Positions 1 to 10,960 are shown, counted from the stretch's first letter. The stretch: 64,000 nucleotides of DNA from Nitrospirota bacterium (GCA_027314645.1 DAHVAL010000002.1:1-64000), one strand, 5' to 3'. Notes: generated by a model from the letters alone, not told the origin. A program made the numbers and translations.

Positions 1-2770
1 GGGGTCCGGCCGGGACAGGCTCCTCCTCCGTCTTCTCCCATTCGCCCTCCATGGACCCCTCGTCGCTTTCCCGGAAATCCCGATCCCCTTCCCCCACCGA
101 TTCCAGGGAGCGCCGCAGCAGGGAGGAGAAGCTCTCCATGTGCCGGGCGGGCCGGATCACCGGGGACATGAGCGGCGGGGTAAGCGCGGGCTCTTTTGAC
201 CTCCGTTTTGCGGGGGGCAAGGGAGAGGGCCCCCCTTCCGGAAGGAGCCCCAGTAGATCGGGGTGATCGGAGGCAAGGTCGGCGAGACGGTTGCTGAACG
301 CTTCCACATGGCTCTTTCCGTAGGATTTCTTGAGGGCGAGACCCAAGAGGTGCCCCAAGGCCGGCTGGGGGAGTCTCAAGGAGGGGACGAGAAGAACGGT
401 GCGGTGTTTGGCCCGGGTCAGCGCCACGTAAAGAAGACGCATCTCCTCGGAGAGCTCCCCCTCCCGGTCTCCCTCGGACACCTCCTCTCCCGGACGGAGG
501 GTGTGAGGCAACCCGAACGGCAGGATGACCACCGGGAATTCGAGCCCTTTCGCCTTGTGAAGGGTGAGGATCCGGAGACGGCCGTCGAGGGCCTCAAGGC
601 GGGGGGCGTTCCGGTCGTCCCCCTCCCCCGTCGGCTCCCGCCGAGCGGCGAGGTAGCGGTCGATATGGAGGAGAAGGGGAGGACGGTCCCGCCCCAACTC
701 GTCGATGAGTTCGAAGAGATGCAGGAGATGGGCGACGCGTCTTTTGCCCCCGGGCCCATTTAAGAGCCTGGGAAAAATCTCCTGCTCGAGAAACAGCCCC
801 CGAAGCGTTCCCATCGCCCCCATGCGCCCCCATCGGGCGGCCGCCCGAAACAGGGGATCGACACGGCGGTTCCAGAGGTCCTGGGATTCCTCGAGCTCCA
901 TCAGGTCCCGGGCGGTGAGACCGAAGAACCGCGAGGCGAGAACAAGGCGGACCTGGCTCCGGTTTTCGGGAGCGGCCAGGGCCAGAAGAAGCATCTCCAG
1001 ATCGAAGGCGTCTTCCGTCTCGAAGACGCTCTGGGTCCCATAGGTGACCGACAGGATCCCCCGCTCCTCCAGCGCCTTATGGATCCGCGTTCCGTGGGAG
1101 TGCTGCCGGACCAGGACCGCGATATCATCGAGCCGCAGGGGTCGCCCGTCGATCGTCACGGCCCCTCCGACCAGGCGCTCGACCTCCCGTGCGCAACGGG
1201 AGGCGAAGCTATGAAGAGTCTCTTCCGCGTCCCCCGGGTGGAACAGGATGGGAATGGCCTCCCCGCCGTACTCCGCCTCCCGGTCCGAAAAGGAGCTCCG
1301 GCCCTCATGCCTGGCGCGGACCGGATCGTACCGGATGGATCCGTCGGTACGGAAGGGATCGGGCACAAGGGAGAAGAGAAGATTGACCGCCTCGACATAC
1401 CGGCGATCGGAGCGGAAGTTGACCGATAGAGGGACGATGGCCCCCGCGTCCGCGCCGACGGCCTGCTCCCGCGCTTCAAGATACGCGTCGATGTCGGCCC
1501 CGCGGAAACGATAGATCGACTGTTTGGGATCGCCGACCAGAAACACGGACGGGCGGCGACCGTCCTCCTCCGGCACGCCTTCCCGAAACCGGTAGATCCG
1601 GTCGAAGATCCTGAGTTGGGCGAGGTCCGTGTCCTGGAATTCGTCGACAAACGCCACCGGAAAGCGGGTCCGGATTCGTCGGGCAAGCTCTCCGGAAGAG
1701 TCCAGGAGCAGCCCTTCAAGGACGCGAAGAATCATGTCGCCGAAGGTTTCCACTTCCCGCTTTTCCCGCTCGACGAGGGCTTCGGTCCGAAGATACGTCA
1801 GGAGATCCCTTCGGAGGGAGGTGCGCACACTTGCGGACACGGCCTCCTTGGCCTCGAGAAGGCGAAGGACCGGAGAGAAGATCTCATGACTCCCGGAGGA
1901 GGACAGGGACAGCCCCTCCTGCAGATCCGCATCATGGAGCCCCCATCCCGGAAGAGCTCCCGGGACCCCCGTCACGATCGCCCGGAGCCTCAAAAGCAAC
2001 GGGAGCGGCAACGCCTCATCGGCCTTTGCCTTGCGCCGTCCCTTCCCCTTGGAGGAGGTGTCCGAGGACGCGATCCGGATGAGATCGTCCAACGACTCGG
2101 GGGACACCCGCCGGCATTCGGAAAGCAAACCGAGCCATTCGTCCTGTCGTTGCCGAAGGTCGTCCGCCTCCTCGGGCATTTTGAGGCATGCCCGTTCGCA
2201 CTCCCCGTACAGAAGGGCATCGGAGGACAGGGTTCCAAGGCTTTTCGGGCCTTCCGGGAAGATCGCGGCGGTCATCAGGGCAATCTCCGGAGCCTCCGGA
2301 TAGACCCGGCGGCGCCATATTTCGTTGGCCGCAAGGGCGTTGGCCCGCCGTCCGTCCGGATCGAGCTCCAGAGAAAAGGGGGAGCCGAATTCGAAGGCAT
2401 ATTCCCGGAGGAGACGGCGGCAGAACGCGTGGATGGTCGTCATCGTCGCACGGTCGAAGTCGAAGAGGGCCCGGGACAAGAGAGACGCATGCTCCGGGCG
2501 GACCCTTTCCAGGAAGGGGGCGAGCCGCCCCTCCACGGGGTCTCCCATGGCGCGCCTCCGCGCCGCGACAAGAAGATCGTGGGTTCTCCCCTTGACCTCC
2601 TCGGCGGCCGATTCGGTGAAGGTGACCACCAAAATTCGGTCGATCTCCGTCCCCTCCAGAATCGCGCGAAGGAAAAGGTTCGTCAGCGTCGTCGTTTTCC
2701 CGGTTCCGGCCGAGGCTTCGATCAAGTGAAGCCCGGGAAGGGGAAGATCGTGAAGGAAAGCCCCCTCCAT
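1..2770 (-). CDS. recB: RecB-like exonuclease V beta subunit / UvrD-type helicase, partial (C-terminus beyond left edge)
   Basis: Manual minus-strand translation from ATG at 2770 reads MEGAFLHDLPLPGLHLIEASAGTGKTTTLTNLFLR (Walker A) and later AFVDEFQDTDLAQLRI (Walker B). Start overlaps the recC stop (TGATG). Not in the ORF track because its stop lies outside the window. Confidence 0.9.
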   Translation of the reverse strand, partial: MEGAFLHDLPLPGLHLIEASAGTGKTTTLTNLFLRAILEGTEIDRILVVTFTESAAEEVKGRTHDLLVAARRRAMGDPVEGRLAPFLERVRPEHASLLSRALFDFDRATMTTIHAFCRRLLREYAFEFGSPFSLELDPDGRRANALAANEIWRRRVYPEAPEIALMTAAIFPEGPKSLGTLSSDALLYGECERACLKMPEEADDLRQRQDEWLGLLSECRRVSPESLDDLIRIASSDTSSKGKGRRKAKADEALPLPLLLRLRAIVTGVPGALPGWGLHDADLQEGLSLSSSGSHEIFSPVLRLLEAKEAVSASVRTSLRRDLLTYLRTEALVEREKREVETFGDMILRVLEGLLLDSSGELARRIRTRFPVAFVDEFQDTDLAQLRIFDRIYRFREGVPEEDGRRPSVFLVGDPKQSIYRFRGADIDAYLEAREQAVGADAGAIVPLSVNFRSDRRYVEAVNLLFSLVPDPFRTDGSIRYDPVRARHEGRSSFSDREAEYGGEAIPILFHPGDAEETLHSFASRCAREVERLVGGAVTIDGRPLRLDDIAVLVRQHSHGTRIHKALEERGILSVTYGTQSVFETEDAFDLEMLLLALAAPENRSQVRLVLASRFFGLTARDLMELEESQDLWNRRVDPLFRAAARWGRMGAMGTLRGLFLEQEIFPRLLNGPGGKRRVAHLLHLFELIDELGRDRPPLLLHIDRYLAARREPTGEGDDRNAPRLEALDGRLRILTLHKAKGLEFPVVILPFGLPHTLRPGEEVSEGDREGELSEEMRLLYVALTRAKHRTVLLVPSLRLPQPALGHLLGLALKKSYGKSHVEAFSNRLADLASDHPDLLGLLPEGGPSPLPPAKRRSKEPALTPPLMSPVIRPARHMESFSSLLRRSLESVGEGDRDFRESDEGSMEGEWEKTEEEPVPAGP

Positions 2771-5700
2771 CAGCCGACCCCCTCTTCCATCCCCCTTTTT
2801 TGGATCGGACCCCAGAGTCTTTCCGACCAGAGGGCGAATGTTCTCTCCGACGCAATGTCCCTCCCCTTGAAGGCCAGCCAGTTCCAGAAGGCGGATTTGA
2901 TTCTGGGGTCCATGGGTTGGTCGTTCTTGCGTGGGGAGGACGATTGGGGTCCGAGAAGGATGCGGCGCGCACGCTCCTCCGCCCGGGAACGCAGGGTCCC
3001 GGAGAGGGCGATCCCGGCACCTCCGGACTCCTTGAGGGCCACCACATAGGCCCGGGAGGCTTCCGGGTCGAAGGGGAGCGGAGAGGTCTCACCTAGGCGA
3101 TAGGCCCGAAGAAAACAGAGAAGCTCCCGGGACGCGTCGGAAGGGGCGGGGGGATTCCACCGGATGAGGCCGAGGGGAACCCGTTCCGGTCCCCCGGCCT
3201 TCTCCTTGTCCCCTCTGACCGTCAGGACACACCCTTCATAGCCGGTCACGAAGAGGCATCCCAAGAGATGGAGGAGGTAGGTCTCGAGATAATGGGAGGG
3301 CCACGCCTCCCCGGGCCACCGTTCGACCAAAAGCCTTCGGCCTCCGCTTTTCGTGGGATAGAGACCCTCGATGGGCCCTTGGATCCAACGATTCCGGAAT
3401 CGGACGTCCAGCACCGCCCTGGGCCGCTCCTTCAAATCCTCCGGAAAGAGAATGTCTGCCCGGGAGGACACGGCCCTCCGGTACTCCGCGATCTCCCAAA
3501 ACGCCCTCCGTTCGATGCATTCCCTGAGAGGGGGCCACGGGAGTTCGGCGCGGTCCGGAGCGGAAGTCTGAAGAATCCGGGTGAGGAGGAGATCTTCGCC
3601 GATCACGAAGGGTTCTTCCTCCCGGAGCCTCGAGATCCATTCCGAACGGGGAAAACCCATCCGCCGCGTCAGGAAATGGCGGACGGGATCCCGGGCGAAG
3701 GAGCGGAGGAGGTCGACCGGAATCCTGTTCTCGTCCCCCGAGACCCCCACCACCTCCGCCCGGCGGAAGGAGAGGTCGGGATCGAAGAACACCCGTTCCC
3801 GGGCCGGGACCGATCGCAAGGCCGCAAGGGCCGAATGCCAGGACCGGGAGTAGCTCCTGAGCCGCGGGTCCTTCTCCTCCGAATAATGGGACAAGGAAAG
3901 GGGGTCGATGGGAGCGTCCACCCAAATCTGTTCGGAAATGGGCCGGGACTCCCCTTCGAAGCCTTCCGTGAGGAGGTCCATCAGCTGGCGAACCAGAACC
4001 GACGGTTCCCGCGGGCTTCCGTCCCGGGGGTCGACCCCTGTGAAGCTGATCCAAAGACCGTCGCGGGCGGAAAGAATCGCCTCGAGAAACAGCGTCCGGT
4101 CGTCCTCCCGGAGGGACCGGTCTCCCGGCTGGGGATCCGCCGCGAGCCAGTCGAAGGAAGGCGGCCAGGAGGAGCGGGGAAAATCGGCGTCGTTCATCCC
4201 GATCAGGCACACCGCCCGAAACGGGATCGAGCGAAGAGGGACCATCCGGCCGAAGGTGACCCCCCCCGAAAAAAACCGGTCCCGTCCCTCCCCCCCTTTC
4301 GCTGACCGCTCGAGGTGGTGGGCAAGAATCTCTCCGGTGAGAAGGCCCTCGAAGGACGCCTCCGAAAATTCCCGTCCCAGCTGATCGGGAATCGCCCGGA
4401 GGGCCGCCCCCACCCCGTCGGAGGGATCGAGATCGAAGAAGTCGTCGAGGATGCGGGAGACCCGCCCGGGCCATCGGTCCGCAGGCCCGGGGACGGAGAG
4501 CGTGTCCGACAAGGCGTCGAGGGCCTCCAGAAGTTCGGAGAGGCCTCCGGCGACGTCGCCTTCCAGGTCATCGGAAAGGACCAGAGGGTCGGGACGGTCC
4601 GGGGCCGGAGGCAAGAATTCCTCCCCGCAGGCATACCCAAGGAGGAGCCGATCCACCGCCTCCTCCAGGGTGTGCTCCCGCCGTCCGGAATAAGGAGGAG
4701 GGCGGTCTCCCCCATGTCCTCCCCACCGGAACCCGGAGGCCTCAAGAATGTCCTGGAGGCGCGCGGGCCGAACCTGTCCCACGCCAAACCGTCGCGCAAT
4801 CTCCGGAACCGACAGGAGCCGGAACACAAAAGGCCCGGTGAGGGGGCCCTCCCGGATCCGGAGGAGCGACAGGAGCGCTCCGAAGAGGGGATCTTCGAGG
4901 AGTTCCCGCCGGTCCGAGATCACGAAGGGAATCTCCGGATCCCTCCCCCCCTTCTCCCCCTCCTCGCGTCCGGCGAACCCGAACACGGACCGGATGATCC
5001 CTTCATAGCGCCCGATATCAGGCGCCAGAACCACGACATCCTCCGGTGTCAGGTCGGGGATCTCGGCAAAAAGCCCCAGGATCCTGTCCTTGAGCATTTC
5101 GATCTCCCGCACCGGGCTTGGGCAGCGCACCACCTCGATCGAGCGATCAGAGGCCGGGATCGGTAGCCGGCGGAGCCGGCCCTGGCGGACCAGGGAACCC
5201 CGATCCACCAATGTCCGGATATCTTCCTGGATGCGGGCCAAAAGGGTGCCGGAGGCCTCCGGGAACACCCTGACCGACTGGGGCAGATCCGAAAGGGCCT
5301 GATGGATGACCCGGAATTGTTCCCCCCAGGATGCGAGAAGCGGGGACCCGGTGGACAGGTAGGACGCCCGTTCTTCGGGAGCCCGCTCCCTCGCCCGGAC
5401 GGAGACGATGTCCCCCCAATACTCTTCGCAGGGATTGAGAAAAAACAGGTGGAGATCGCACAGGCCTCCCTCTCCCAAGCTCCGGAAGAACAGGAGGTCC
5501 CGGGGAGGAATTCCTGTCAGGCCGAACAGGGTCATCCTCGGAGGGAGGTCCCCTCTGAGCTTTTCCCCTCCGTGATGGACGTAGCGCTCCATCAGGCGGG
5601 CGCGATGGAGAGGCCGTCCCTGCCCGGCGAGGCGTTGCCACAGGATCGCCGGCCAGAAAGCCCCCCCCTGGCCTTCCTCCCACGAAAGGAGAAGGTCGGG

Positions 5701-6135
5701 ACGGTAGATCATCGACCGATCATACAGATCGGCGACGAGAACGGACAGCTCATAACGCCTGAACTCCGAGCTGTCCCGGCCCAGGAACCCCCGGACCTTC
5801 TCAAAGGCCGGGTGAGTCGAAAGGGACGGGAGAAGATCGTAGATCCGCAGGACCAGCGCGCTTTTTTCGAAGTGCACCGGATGGCGCACGTCTCCAAAGG
5901 CCGGTTCGAGAAGATCCCGGATCAGCCGGCCGGCAAGGGGAAAGGAGACATCGGAGAAGATCCCGATCTCTTCGGACATTCGGACGGCAAGCCACTGTCC
6001 GATCACGGGATTCTGAGGAACGACCACCTCCGGGCGGAGCGGGTCGAGGAGGCCCTCCCGGGCCCAGGACGAAAAACGCGCGATGAAAAGATCCGCCAGG
6101 AATTCGAGCCGCTGGCTTTCATAGAGATAAAGCAC
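2770..6135 (-). CDS. recC: Exonuclease V gamma subunit RecC
   Basis: 1121 aa ORF with RecC-like N-terminus (LYLYESQRLEFLADLF...VVPQNPVIGQWLAVRMSE), directly upstream of recB. Confidence 0.9.
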   Translation of the reverse strand: MLYLYESQRLEFLADLFIARFSSWAREGLLDPLRPEVVVPQNPVIGQWLAVRMSEEIGIFSDVSFPLAGRLIRDLLEPAFGDVRHPVHFEKSALVLRIYDLLPSLSTHPAFEKVRGFLGRDSSEFRRYELSVLVADLYDRSMIYRPDLLLSWEEGQGGAFWPAILWQRLAGQGRPLHRARLMERYVHHGGEKLRGDLPPRMTLFGLTGIPPRDLLFFRSLGEGGLCDLHLFFLNPCEEYWGDIVSVRARERAPEERASYLSTGSPLLASWGEQFRVIHQALSDLPQSVRVFPEASGTLLARIQEDIRTLVDRGSLVRQGRLRRLPIPASDRSIEVVRCPSPVREIEMLKDRILGLFAEIPDLTPEDVVVLAPDIGRYEGIIRSVFGFAGREEGEKGGRDPEIPFVISDRRELLEDPLFGALLSLLRIREGPLTGPFVFRLLSVPEIARRFGVGQVRPARLQDILEASGFRWGGHGGDRPPPYSGRREHTLEEAVDRLLLGYACGEEFLPPAPDRPDPLVLSDDLEGDVAGGLSELLEALDALSDTLSVPGPADRWPGRVSRILDDFFDLDPSDGVGAALRAIPDQLGREFSEASFEGLLTGEILAHHLERSAKGGEGRDRFFSGGVTFGRMVPLRSIPFRAVCLIGMNDADFPRSSWPPSFDWLAADPQPGDRSLREDDRTLFLEAILSARDGLWISFTGVDPRDGSPREPSVLVRQLMDLLTEGFEGESRPISEQIWVDAPIDPLSLSHYSEEKDPRLRSYSRSWHSALAALRSVPARERVFFDPDLSFRRAEVVGVSGDENRIPVDLLRSFARDPVRHFLTRRMGFPRSEWISRLREEEPFVIGEDLLLTRILQTSAPDRAELPWPPLRECIERRAFWEIAEYRRAVSSRADILFPEDLKERPRAVLDVRFRNRWIQGPIEGLYPTKSGGRRLLVERWPGEAWPSHYLETYLLHLLGCLFVTGYEGCVLTVRGDKEKAGGPERVPLGLIRWNPPAPSDASRELLCFLRAYRLGETSPLPFDPEASRAYVVALKESGGAGIALSGTLRSRAEERARRILLGPQSSSPRKNDQPMDPRIKSAFWNWLAFKGRDIASERTFALWSERLWGPIQKRGMEEGVG

Positions 6136-6474
6136 GCATCCTCACTCCCGGACCGGTCATGGGTCCCCGGATTCGATATTTGGGGAAAGACGGCGAAGCT
6201 CCCGGACCTTCGAAAAGGGGCGAGAGGACTCTTTCATGGAGGAACGGGCCGAGCCCGCCTCCCTTTTCGGACTTTTCTACGGGCCTAAAAGCCTTTTCAT
6301 TATACCCGATCCCCCGGATTTTCTCCTTTGGACGGCCGTCCTTCCGGGGGCCTGAAATCACAAGGCCGCGCCAGTTTGAAGAGACGGATGTGCCTTCCCG
6401 CCCCCCCTTAAGAGTCCGCAAGGGGGAGCCGCCTGTCCCTTCCCGATAAGATCGTCAAGGGAGCGACGGGAAAA

Positions 6475-7497
6475 TCAGGCGTTCTTTTCCAGGTGTCCCC
6501 CGAAGGCATGGCGCATGGCGGAGAGGATCTTGTCGGCGTAATCGGCATGCCCCTGGGAGGCAAACCGCGAATACAGGGCGGTGGAAAGAACCGGCGCCGG
6601 GACCCCTTCATCGATGGCGGCCGCCACCGTCCAGCGGCCTTCCCCCGAATCGGAGACGCGGCCGTGGAAAGAGGCCAGGTCCGGATCCTTGGCAAGCTCC
6701 GAAGAAGACAGGTCGAGGAGCCAGGACGCGATCACGCTCCCCCGTCGCCAGAGCTCGGCGATGTCGGCGAGGTTCATGTCGTAGGAGTAATGCTCGGGAT
6801 TTCGCAATGGAGCGGTTTCCGCGTCGACATCATGGGACCTTTTTCCGATCCCCGCGTTCCTGAGAATGTTGAATCCTTCGGCATAGGCGGCCATCAGGCC
6901 ATATTCGATTCCGTTGTGGACCATCTTGACGAAATGGCCCGCTCCCGCAGGACCGCAATGGAGGTACCCGTCTTGGGCGGTCCCTCCCCTGCCCGCCTCC
7001 TGGCGCTCAGGCGTGGGAGGGGCGGAGGCCCGGCCGGGAGCCAGGGTGTGGAAGATCGGGTCGAGCATTTTCACCACGTCGGTTTCTCCGCCGATCATCT
7101 GGCAATAGCCCCGCTCAAGTCCCCAGACGCCTCCGCTTGTGCCCACATCCACATAATGAATCCCCCGGGACGAGAGTTCCTTCGCTCTCCGGATATCGTC
7201 ATGATAGAAAGAGTTCCCCCCATCGATCACGATGTCTCCTTTAGAGAGGAGGGGCACCGCCTGGACGATCTGGGCATCGGTGATGGCGGCCGGAATCATG
7301 AACCAGAGGATGCGGGGAGAAGAAAGCTTTCCCACCAGATCGGACAGCGAAGTGGCTCCGATGCAGGAAGTCTCCCGGGACAGGGCCTCCACCACGGCCG
7401 GAGTATGACTGTAGACCACCACTTCGTGGCCACCCTTCCGAAGACGGCGGACCATATTGGCCCCCATCCGTCCCAATCCGATCATTCCCAAGCGCAT
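6475..7497 (-). CDS. gnd: 6-phosphogluconate dehydrogenase (decarboxylating), short form
   Basis: MRLGMIGLGRMGANMVRRL Rossmann motif; FVKMVHNGIEYGLMAAYAEGF signature. Confidence 0.93.
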   Translation of the reverse strand: MRLGMIGLGRMGANMVRRLRKGGHEVVVYSHTPAVVEALSRETSCIGATSLSDLVGKLSSPRILWFMIPAAITDAQIVQAVPLLSKGDIVIDGGNSFYHDDIRRAKELSSRGIHYVDVGTSGGVWGLERGYCQMIGGETDVVKMLDPIFHTLAPGRASAPPTPERQEAGRGGTAQDGYLHCGPAGAGHFVKMVHNGIEYGLMAAYAEGFNILRNAGIGKRSHDVDAETAPLRNPEHYSYDMNLADIAELWRRGSVIASWLLDLSSSELAKDPDLASFHGRVSDSGEGRWTVAAAIDEGVPAPVLSTALYSRFASQGHADYADKILSAMRHAFGGHLEKNA

Positions 7498-7789
7498 CGG
7501 AACCCTCCTTCTTTGGTGGATCGTTGGTTTTTCCCTTCAGCCCACCCTAACAAACGGCGTCAAAAACAGCAACCGAACGGCGCCTTTCAATCGATGGACA
7601 CGGAGTTTTGGGCGGTTTGACGAGCATTGGCCACCAAATGACAGGATCTTCCGAAATTCTGTCATTCTTGCCATGAGCGGGTGGACATCCCTTTGCAAAA
7701 CCAGTAGATCTGATCAGAGGGAACATTCCATAGGCCACGCCTGCCCCTCGATCTCCCAAGACCTTCCCTTTCTTGATAGGAGCCCTTCC

Positions 7790-8860
7790 ATGACCACCCC
7801 TCCTTTTATCGACCAAACCTGGGACCATCCTCTCCTCCTGTTTCTGGCGTCGCTCGGGGCCGGGGGGATCGTCCATTCGATCTTCTTCTTTCTGATCAGC
7901 CGCAAAATGCCGGCTTCCCCGAACCAAGGGCCTGGACCGGCCATGAAGAATCTCAGGTGGCCCACATTCTTTCTCACCATGGAGCTCCTGACCCTCCTTC
8001 TTCATCCGGCCCTGCCGTTTCCCGGGGTGTTCGAGGGCATCCTATCGCGGACGCTGATTCTTCTGACGGTGCTGACGATCGCGTGGACGCTGACCGCGAT
8101 GACCCACCTTTTGACGCAGCACATGCTGAGTCGGCAGGGACCTTCCGGGGCCGACGACCTGACCTGCAGAAAGATCCGGACCAGGCTCATGCTCATGGAA
8201 AAAATTCTTGTCGTCGGGATCGCGATTTTAAGCGCCGGGGCCGCGCTGATGACGATTCCCGGTGTCAGCCGCGTGGGGGAAAGTCTTCTTGCATCGGCGG
8301 GGTTGGCCGGCCTGGTCCTTGGTCTCGCGGCCCGGCCCCTGTTGACCAACATCATCGCAGGAATCCAGATCGCTCTGACCCAACCCATCCGGATCGATGA
8401 CGTCGTGATCGCAAACAATGAATGGGGGTGGATCGAAGAGATCGGCATCGCCTATGTGGTGGTCCGGATCTGGGATTTGAGGCGTCTCGTGCTTCCGCTC
8501 TCCTACTTCATCGAGCAGCCGTTTCAAAACTGGACCTACCGGTCCTCGCAGCTCCTGGGCTATGTGCATGTCTATGCAGACTACACGGTCCATGTGGGAG
8601 ATTTGCGGGCCTACCTCAAGACTGTCCTCGAGTCGACCCCCTTGTGGGATCGGCACGTCTGGAACCTGCAGGTGACGGAGCTGGATGAAAAAGGCGTCCA
8701 GCTGCGCGCCCTGTTTTCGGCCAAGGATTCCGGGAGCCGGTGGGACTTGTCTGTCTATGTCCGGGAGGGACTGATCGCCTACTTCAACCGGACCCGGGCC
8801 TCAGAATATCCCCGCGTCCGGATCGAATTCGCCCCTCAAGGTTCGGACGGATCACAGTGA
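7790..8860 (+). CDS. MscS-family mechanosensitive ion channel
   Basis: MscS-type core: LLASAGLAGLVLGLAARPLLTNIIAGIQIALTQPIRIDDVV. Start set at internal ATG 7790. Confidence 0.85.
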   Translation: MTTPPFIDQTWDHPLLLFLASLGAGGIVHSIFFFLISRKMPASPNQGPGPAMKNLRWPTFFLTMELLTLLLHPALPFPGVFEGILSRTLILLTVLTIAWTLTAMTHLLTQHMLSRQGPSGADDLTCRKIRTRLMLMEKILVVGIAILSAGAALMTIPGVSRVGESLLASAGLAGLVLGLAARPLLTNIIAGIQIALTQPIRIDDVVIANNEWGWIEEIGIAYVVVRIWDLRRLVLPLSYFIEQPFQNWTYRSSQLLGYVHVYADYTVHVGDLRAYLKTVLESTPLWDRHVWNLQVTELDEKGVQLRALFSAKDSGSRWDLSVYVREGLIAYFNRTRASEYPRVRIEFAPQGSDGSQ

Positions 8861-10264
8861 CACCTCCCCGGACCCTTCTTCCTCCGGGCCGTCTTCCTTC
8901 CCCGTGTCCCCCGCCGAAGACACGGAGGCAAGCGTTTTTTGCGGGAGATAGAGGCGGACGGTCGTCCCGACCCCCTCCTCGCTCTTCACCTCAATCCGCC
9001 CATGGAGCAAGGTAAGCACATGGCGCACGATCGACAGCCCCAATCCGGTTCCGGACCCCGACGCGCTCCTGGACCTGTCCACGCGGTAGAATCGTTCGAA
9101 GATCCTCGGGATCTCGTCCCGGGGAATTCCATTTCCGTTATCGATGATGGATATCCTGATCCCGCCCTCTTCCCGGTCCGCCATGATCCGGACATCCCGT
9201 TTTGGAGGAGAATACTTGATCGCGTTGTCGAGAAGATTGGTCAGGACGAGGTCCATCATCGATTCATCGCTGACATAGGGGAACGGCCTTGGAAAATCCG
9301 CATGGAACTCCATCTCCTTTTCCTTCAGGCGACCCGAAAAAACCTCCCTCATCCGGTCGGCCTGGACAGAGAGGTCGATCGGCTCAAGCTTTAAGTTGAC
9401 GGTTCCGGATTCGAGCCGGGAAAGCTCGAGAAGATCGTCGATCATGCGGGAGAGGCGGTCGGCCTGTCCTGAAATGATCCCAAGAAACTTCCGGGAAAGA
9501 TCGGGGTCGGACACGGCTCCGTCGATCAGGGCCTCGGCATACCCCCGGATCGAGGTCAGCGGGGTCCGGATCTCATGGGAGACGTTGGCCACGAAGTCCT
9601 TCCGGATCCGTTCGAGACTTCGGATCGTGGTCACGTCGTAGAACAGGAAGATTCCATAGTTTTTGTTGGAGTCGTCCCTCGGCGCAGAGACCGTCGCCAC
9701 GACGTTGAGGGTTTTTTTCTTCCCCCCTTCGTTGTATTCGACCTCGCGAACCACCTTGGTGCCTGTCCGGAAAACCTCCTCGATCAACTGATGGATGGCG
9801 GCAACCCGGATGACCAGGCCCAGCCGGTTTCCGACCGCGGACCCGGCGGGAATTTCGAGAATTCCCTCGAAGGCGGTGTTGACGAGAAGAATCTGGGCGT
9901 TGGGAGAGGTCACCGCCACCCCCTCCACCATGTGATCGAGAACCCCCTCGAACCGGCTCGTCACCTCGGCGAGACGGGAGGAAAGATCGGATTTTTCCCG
10001 GAGAAGGAGGATCAGCCCCTTGAGCATCGGGTCGAACAGGTCGTCAAAAAGGCCTTGGGAATCGATATGAAGAGGGTTCTGAAGGGCGGTCCGGATTTGC
10101 CCCGTGACGAGTTTGCGGATGATCTGGGTGAATCCGAGCAGGGCGGCGGTAAAAACGGCCAGAAGAATGACACGTCCAAGCGGTTGGTCCCGAAGAGCGG
10201 CAAACAGCATCCCGCCCAGAAATCCGGAGCCTCCGGCCAAGATCGCGAAGGTTCGGAAACTCAC
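8852..10264 (-). CDS. phoR: PhoR-like sensor histidine kinase (PAS, HisKA, HATPase)
   Basis: FVANVSHEIRTPLTSIRGYAEAL H-box, DNAIKYSPPKR N-box, GTGLGLSIVRHV; paired with adjacent response regulator. Confidence 0.88.
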   Translation of the reverse strand: MSFRTFAILAGGSGFLGGMLFAALRDQPLGRVILLAVFTAALLGFTQIIRKLVTGQIRTALQNPLHIDSQGLFDDLFDPMLKGLILLLREKSDLSSRLAEVTSRFEGVLDHMVEGVAVTSPNAQILLVNTAFEGILEIPAGSAVGNRLGLVIRVAAIHQLIEEVFRTGTKVVREVEYNEGGKKKTLNVVATVSAPRDDSNKNYGIFLFYDVTTIRSLERIRKDFVANVSHEIRTPLTSIRGYAEALIDGAVSDPDLSRKFLGIISGQADRLSRMIDDLLELSRLESGTVNLKLEPIDLSVQADRMREVFSGRLKEKEMEFHADFPRPFPYVSDESMMDLVLTNLLDNAIKYSPPKRDVRIMADREEGGIRISIIDNGNGIPRDEIPRIFERFYRVDRSRSASGSGTGLGLSIVRHVLTLLHGRIEVKSEEGVGTTVRLYLPQKTLASVSSAGDTGKEDGPEEEGSGEVSL

Positions 10265-10273
10265 CCAGGAACC

Positions 10274-10960
10274 CTAGCTCTCTTCACGAAACCGGTACCC
10301 GATTTGCTTGACCGTTTCAAGCCAGGTGGCCGTATGGCCCATTTTTTTCCTGAGGCGGCGGATGTGGACGTCGACGGTTCTGTCCGTTCCCTCATAGTCC
10401 CCGCCCCAGACAGCATCAAGAAGGGCGTTGCGATCCATCACGCGTCCGGCTTGGCGCATGAGGGCGAAAAGGAGGTCGAACTCTTTCGCCGTCAATGCCA
10501 CCGGGGTCCCTTCAAAGGTGGCTTCGTGGCGTGCTGCGTCGATCGACACCGGTCCGATAGACAGCCTGTCCGTGGGCGTGGACAGGGTTTCGCGTCTTCG
10601 GAGGACCGCCTTGACCCGGGCGACCAATTCTTTGGGATGAAAGGGCTTGACGATATAGTCGTCGGCGCCCATTTCGAGGCCGACCACACGGTCGGTTTCC
10701 TCCCCCTTGGCCGTCACGATCACCACGGGAATGCCGGAGATTTTCGGATCCTGCTTGATCAGGCGGTTGACCGCCAATCCGTCAAGGCCGGGGAGCATGA
10801 GATCAAGAAGCACCAGGTCGGGGCGCATTCTTCGAGCCGCCGCAAGGCCGGCGCTTCCGTCGGACACGTGCTCGACGTCGTAATGCTCCGCTTTCAGGTA
10901 GTGCAGGATAAGGCCGGCGATATCGGGATCATCCTCGATCAGAAGTATCTTCTTGGCCAT
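10274..10960 (-). CDS. phoB: PhoB/OmpR-family response regulator
   Basis: Receiver domain (LLIEDDPDIAGLI...LLDLMLPGLDG...VTAKGEE) plus winged helix (DRTVDVHIRRLRKKMG). Confidence 0.88.
   Translation of the reverse strand: MAKKILLIEDDPDIAGLILHYLKAEHYDVEHVSDGSAGLAAARRMRPDLVLLDLMLPGLDGLAVNRLIKQDPKISGIPVVIVTAKGEETDRVVGLEMGADDYIVKPFHPKELVARVKAVLRRRETLSTPTDRLSIGPVSIDAARHEATFEGTPVALTAKEFDLLFALMRQAGRVMDRNALLDAVWGGDYEGTDRTVDVHIRRLRKKMGHTATWLETVKQIGYRFREES

Noticed and set aside
1616-3049. Long plus-strand ORF (477 aa)
   Set aside because: Antisense shadow of recB/recC in high-GC DNA; low-complexity, no recognisable domain.
3236-4474. 412 aa minus-strand ORF
   Set aside because: Alternate frame within recC; Pro/Gly/Arg-rich shadow translation.
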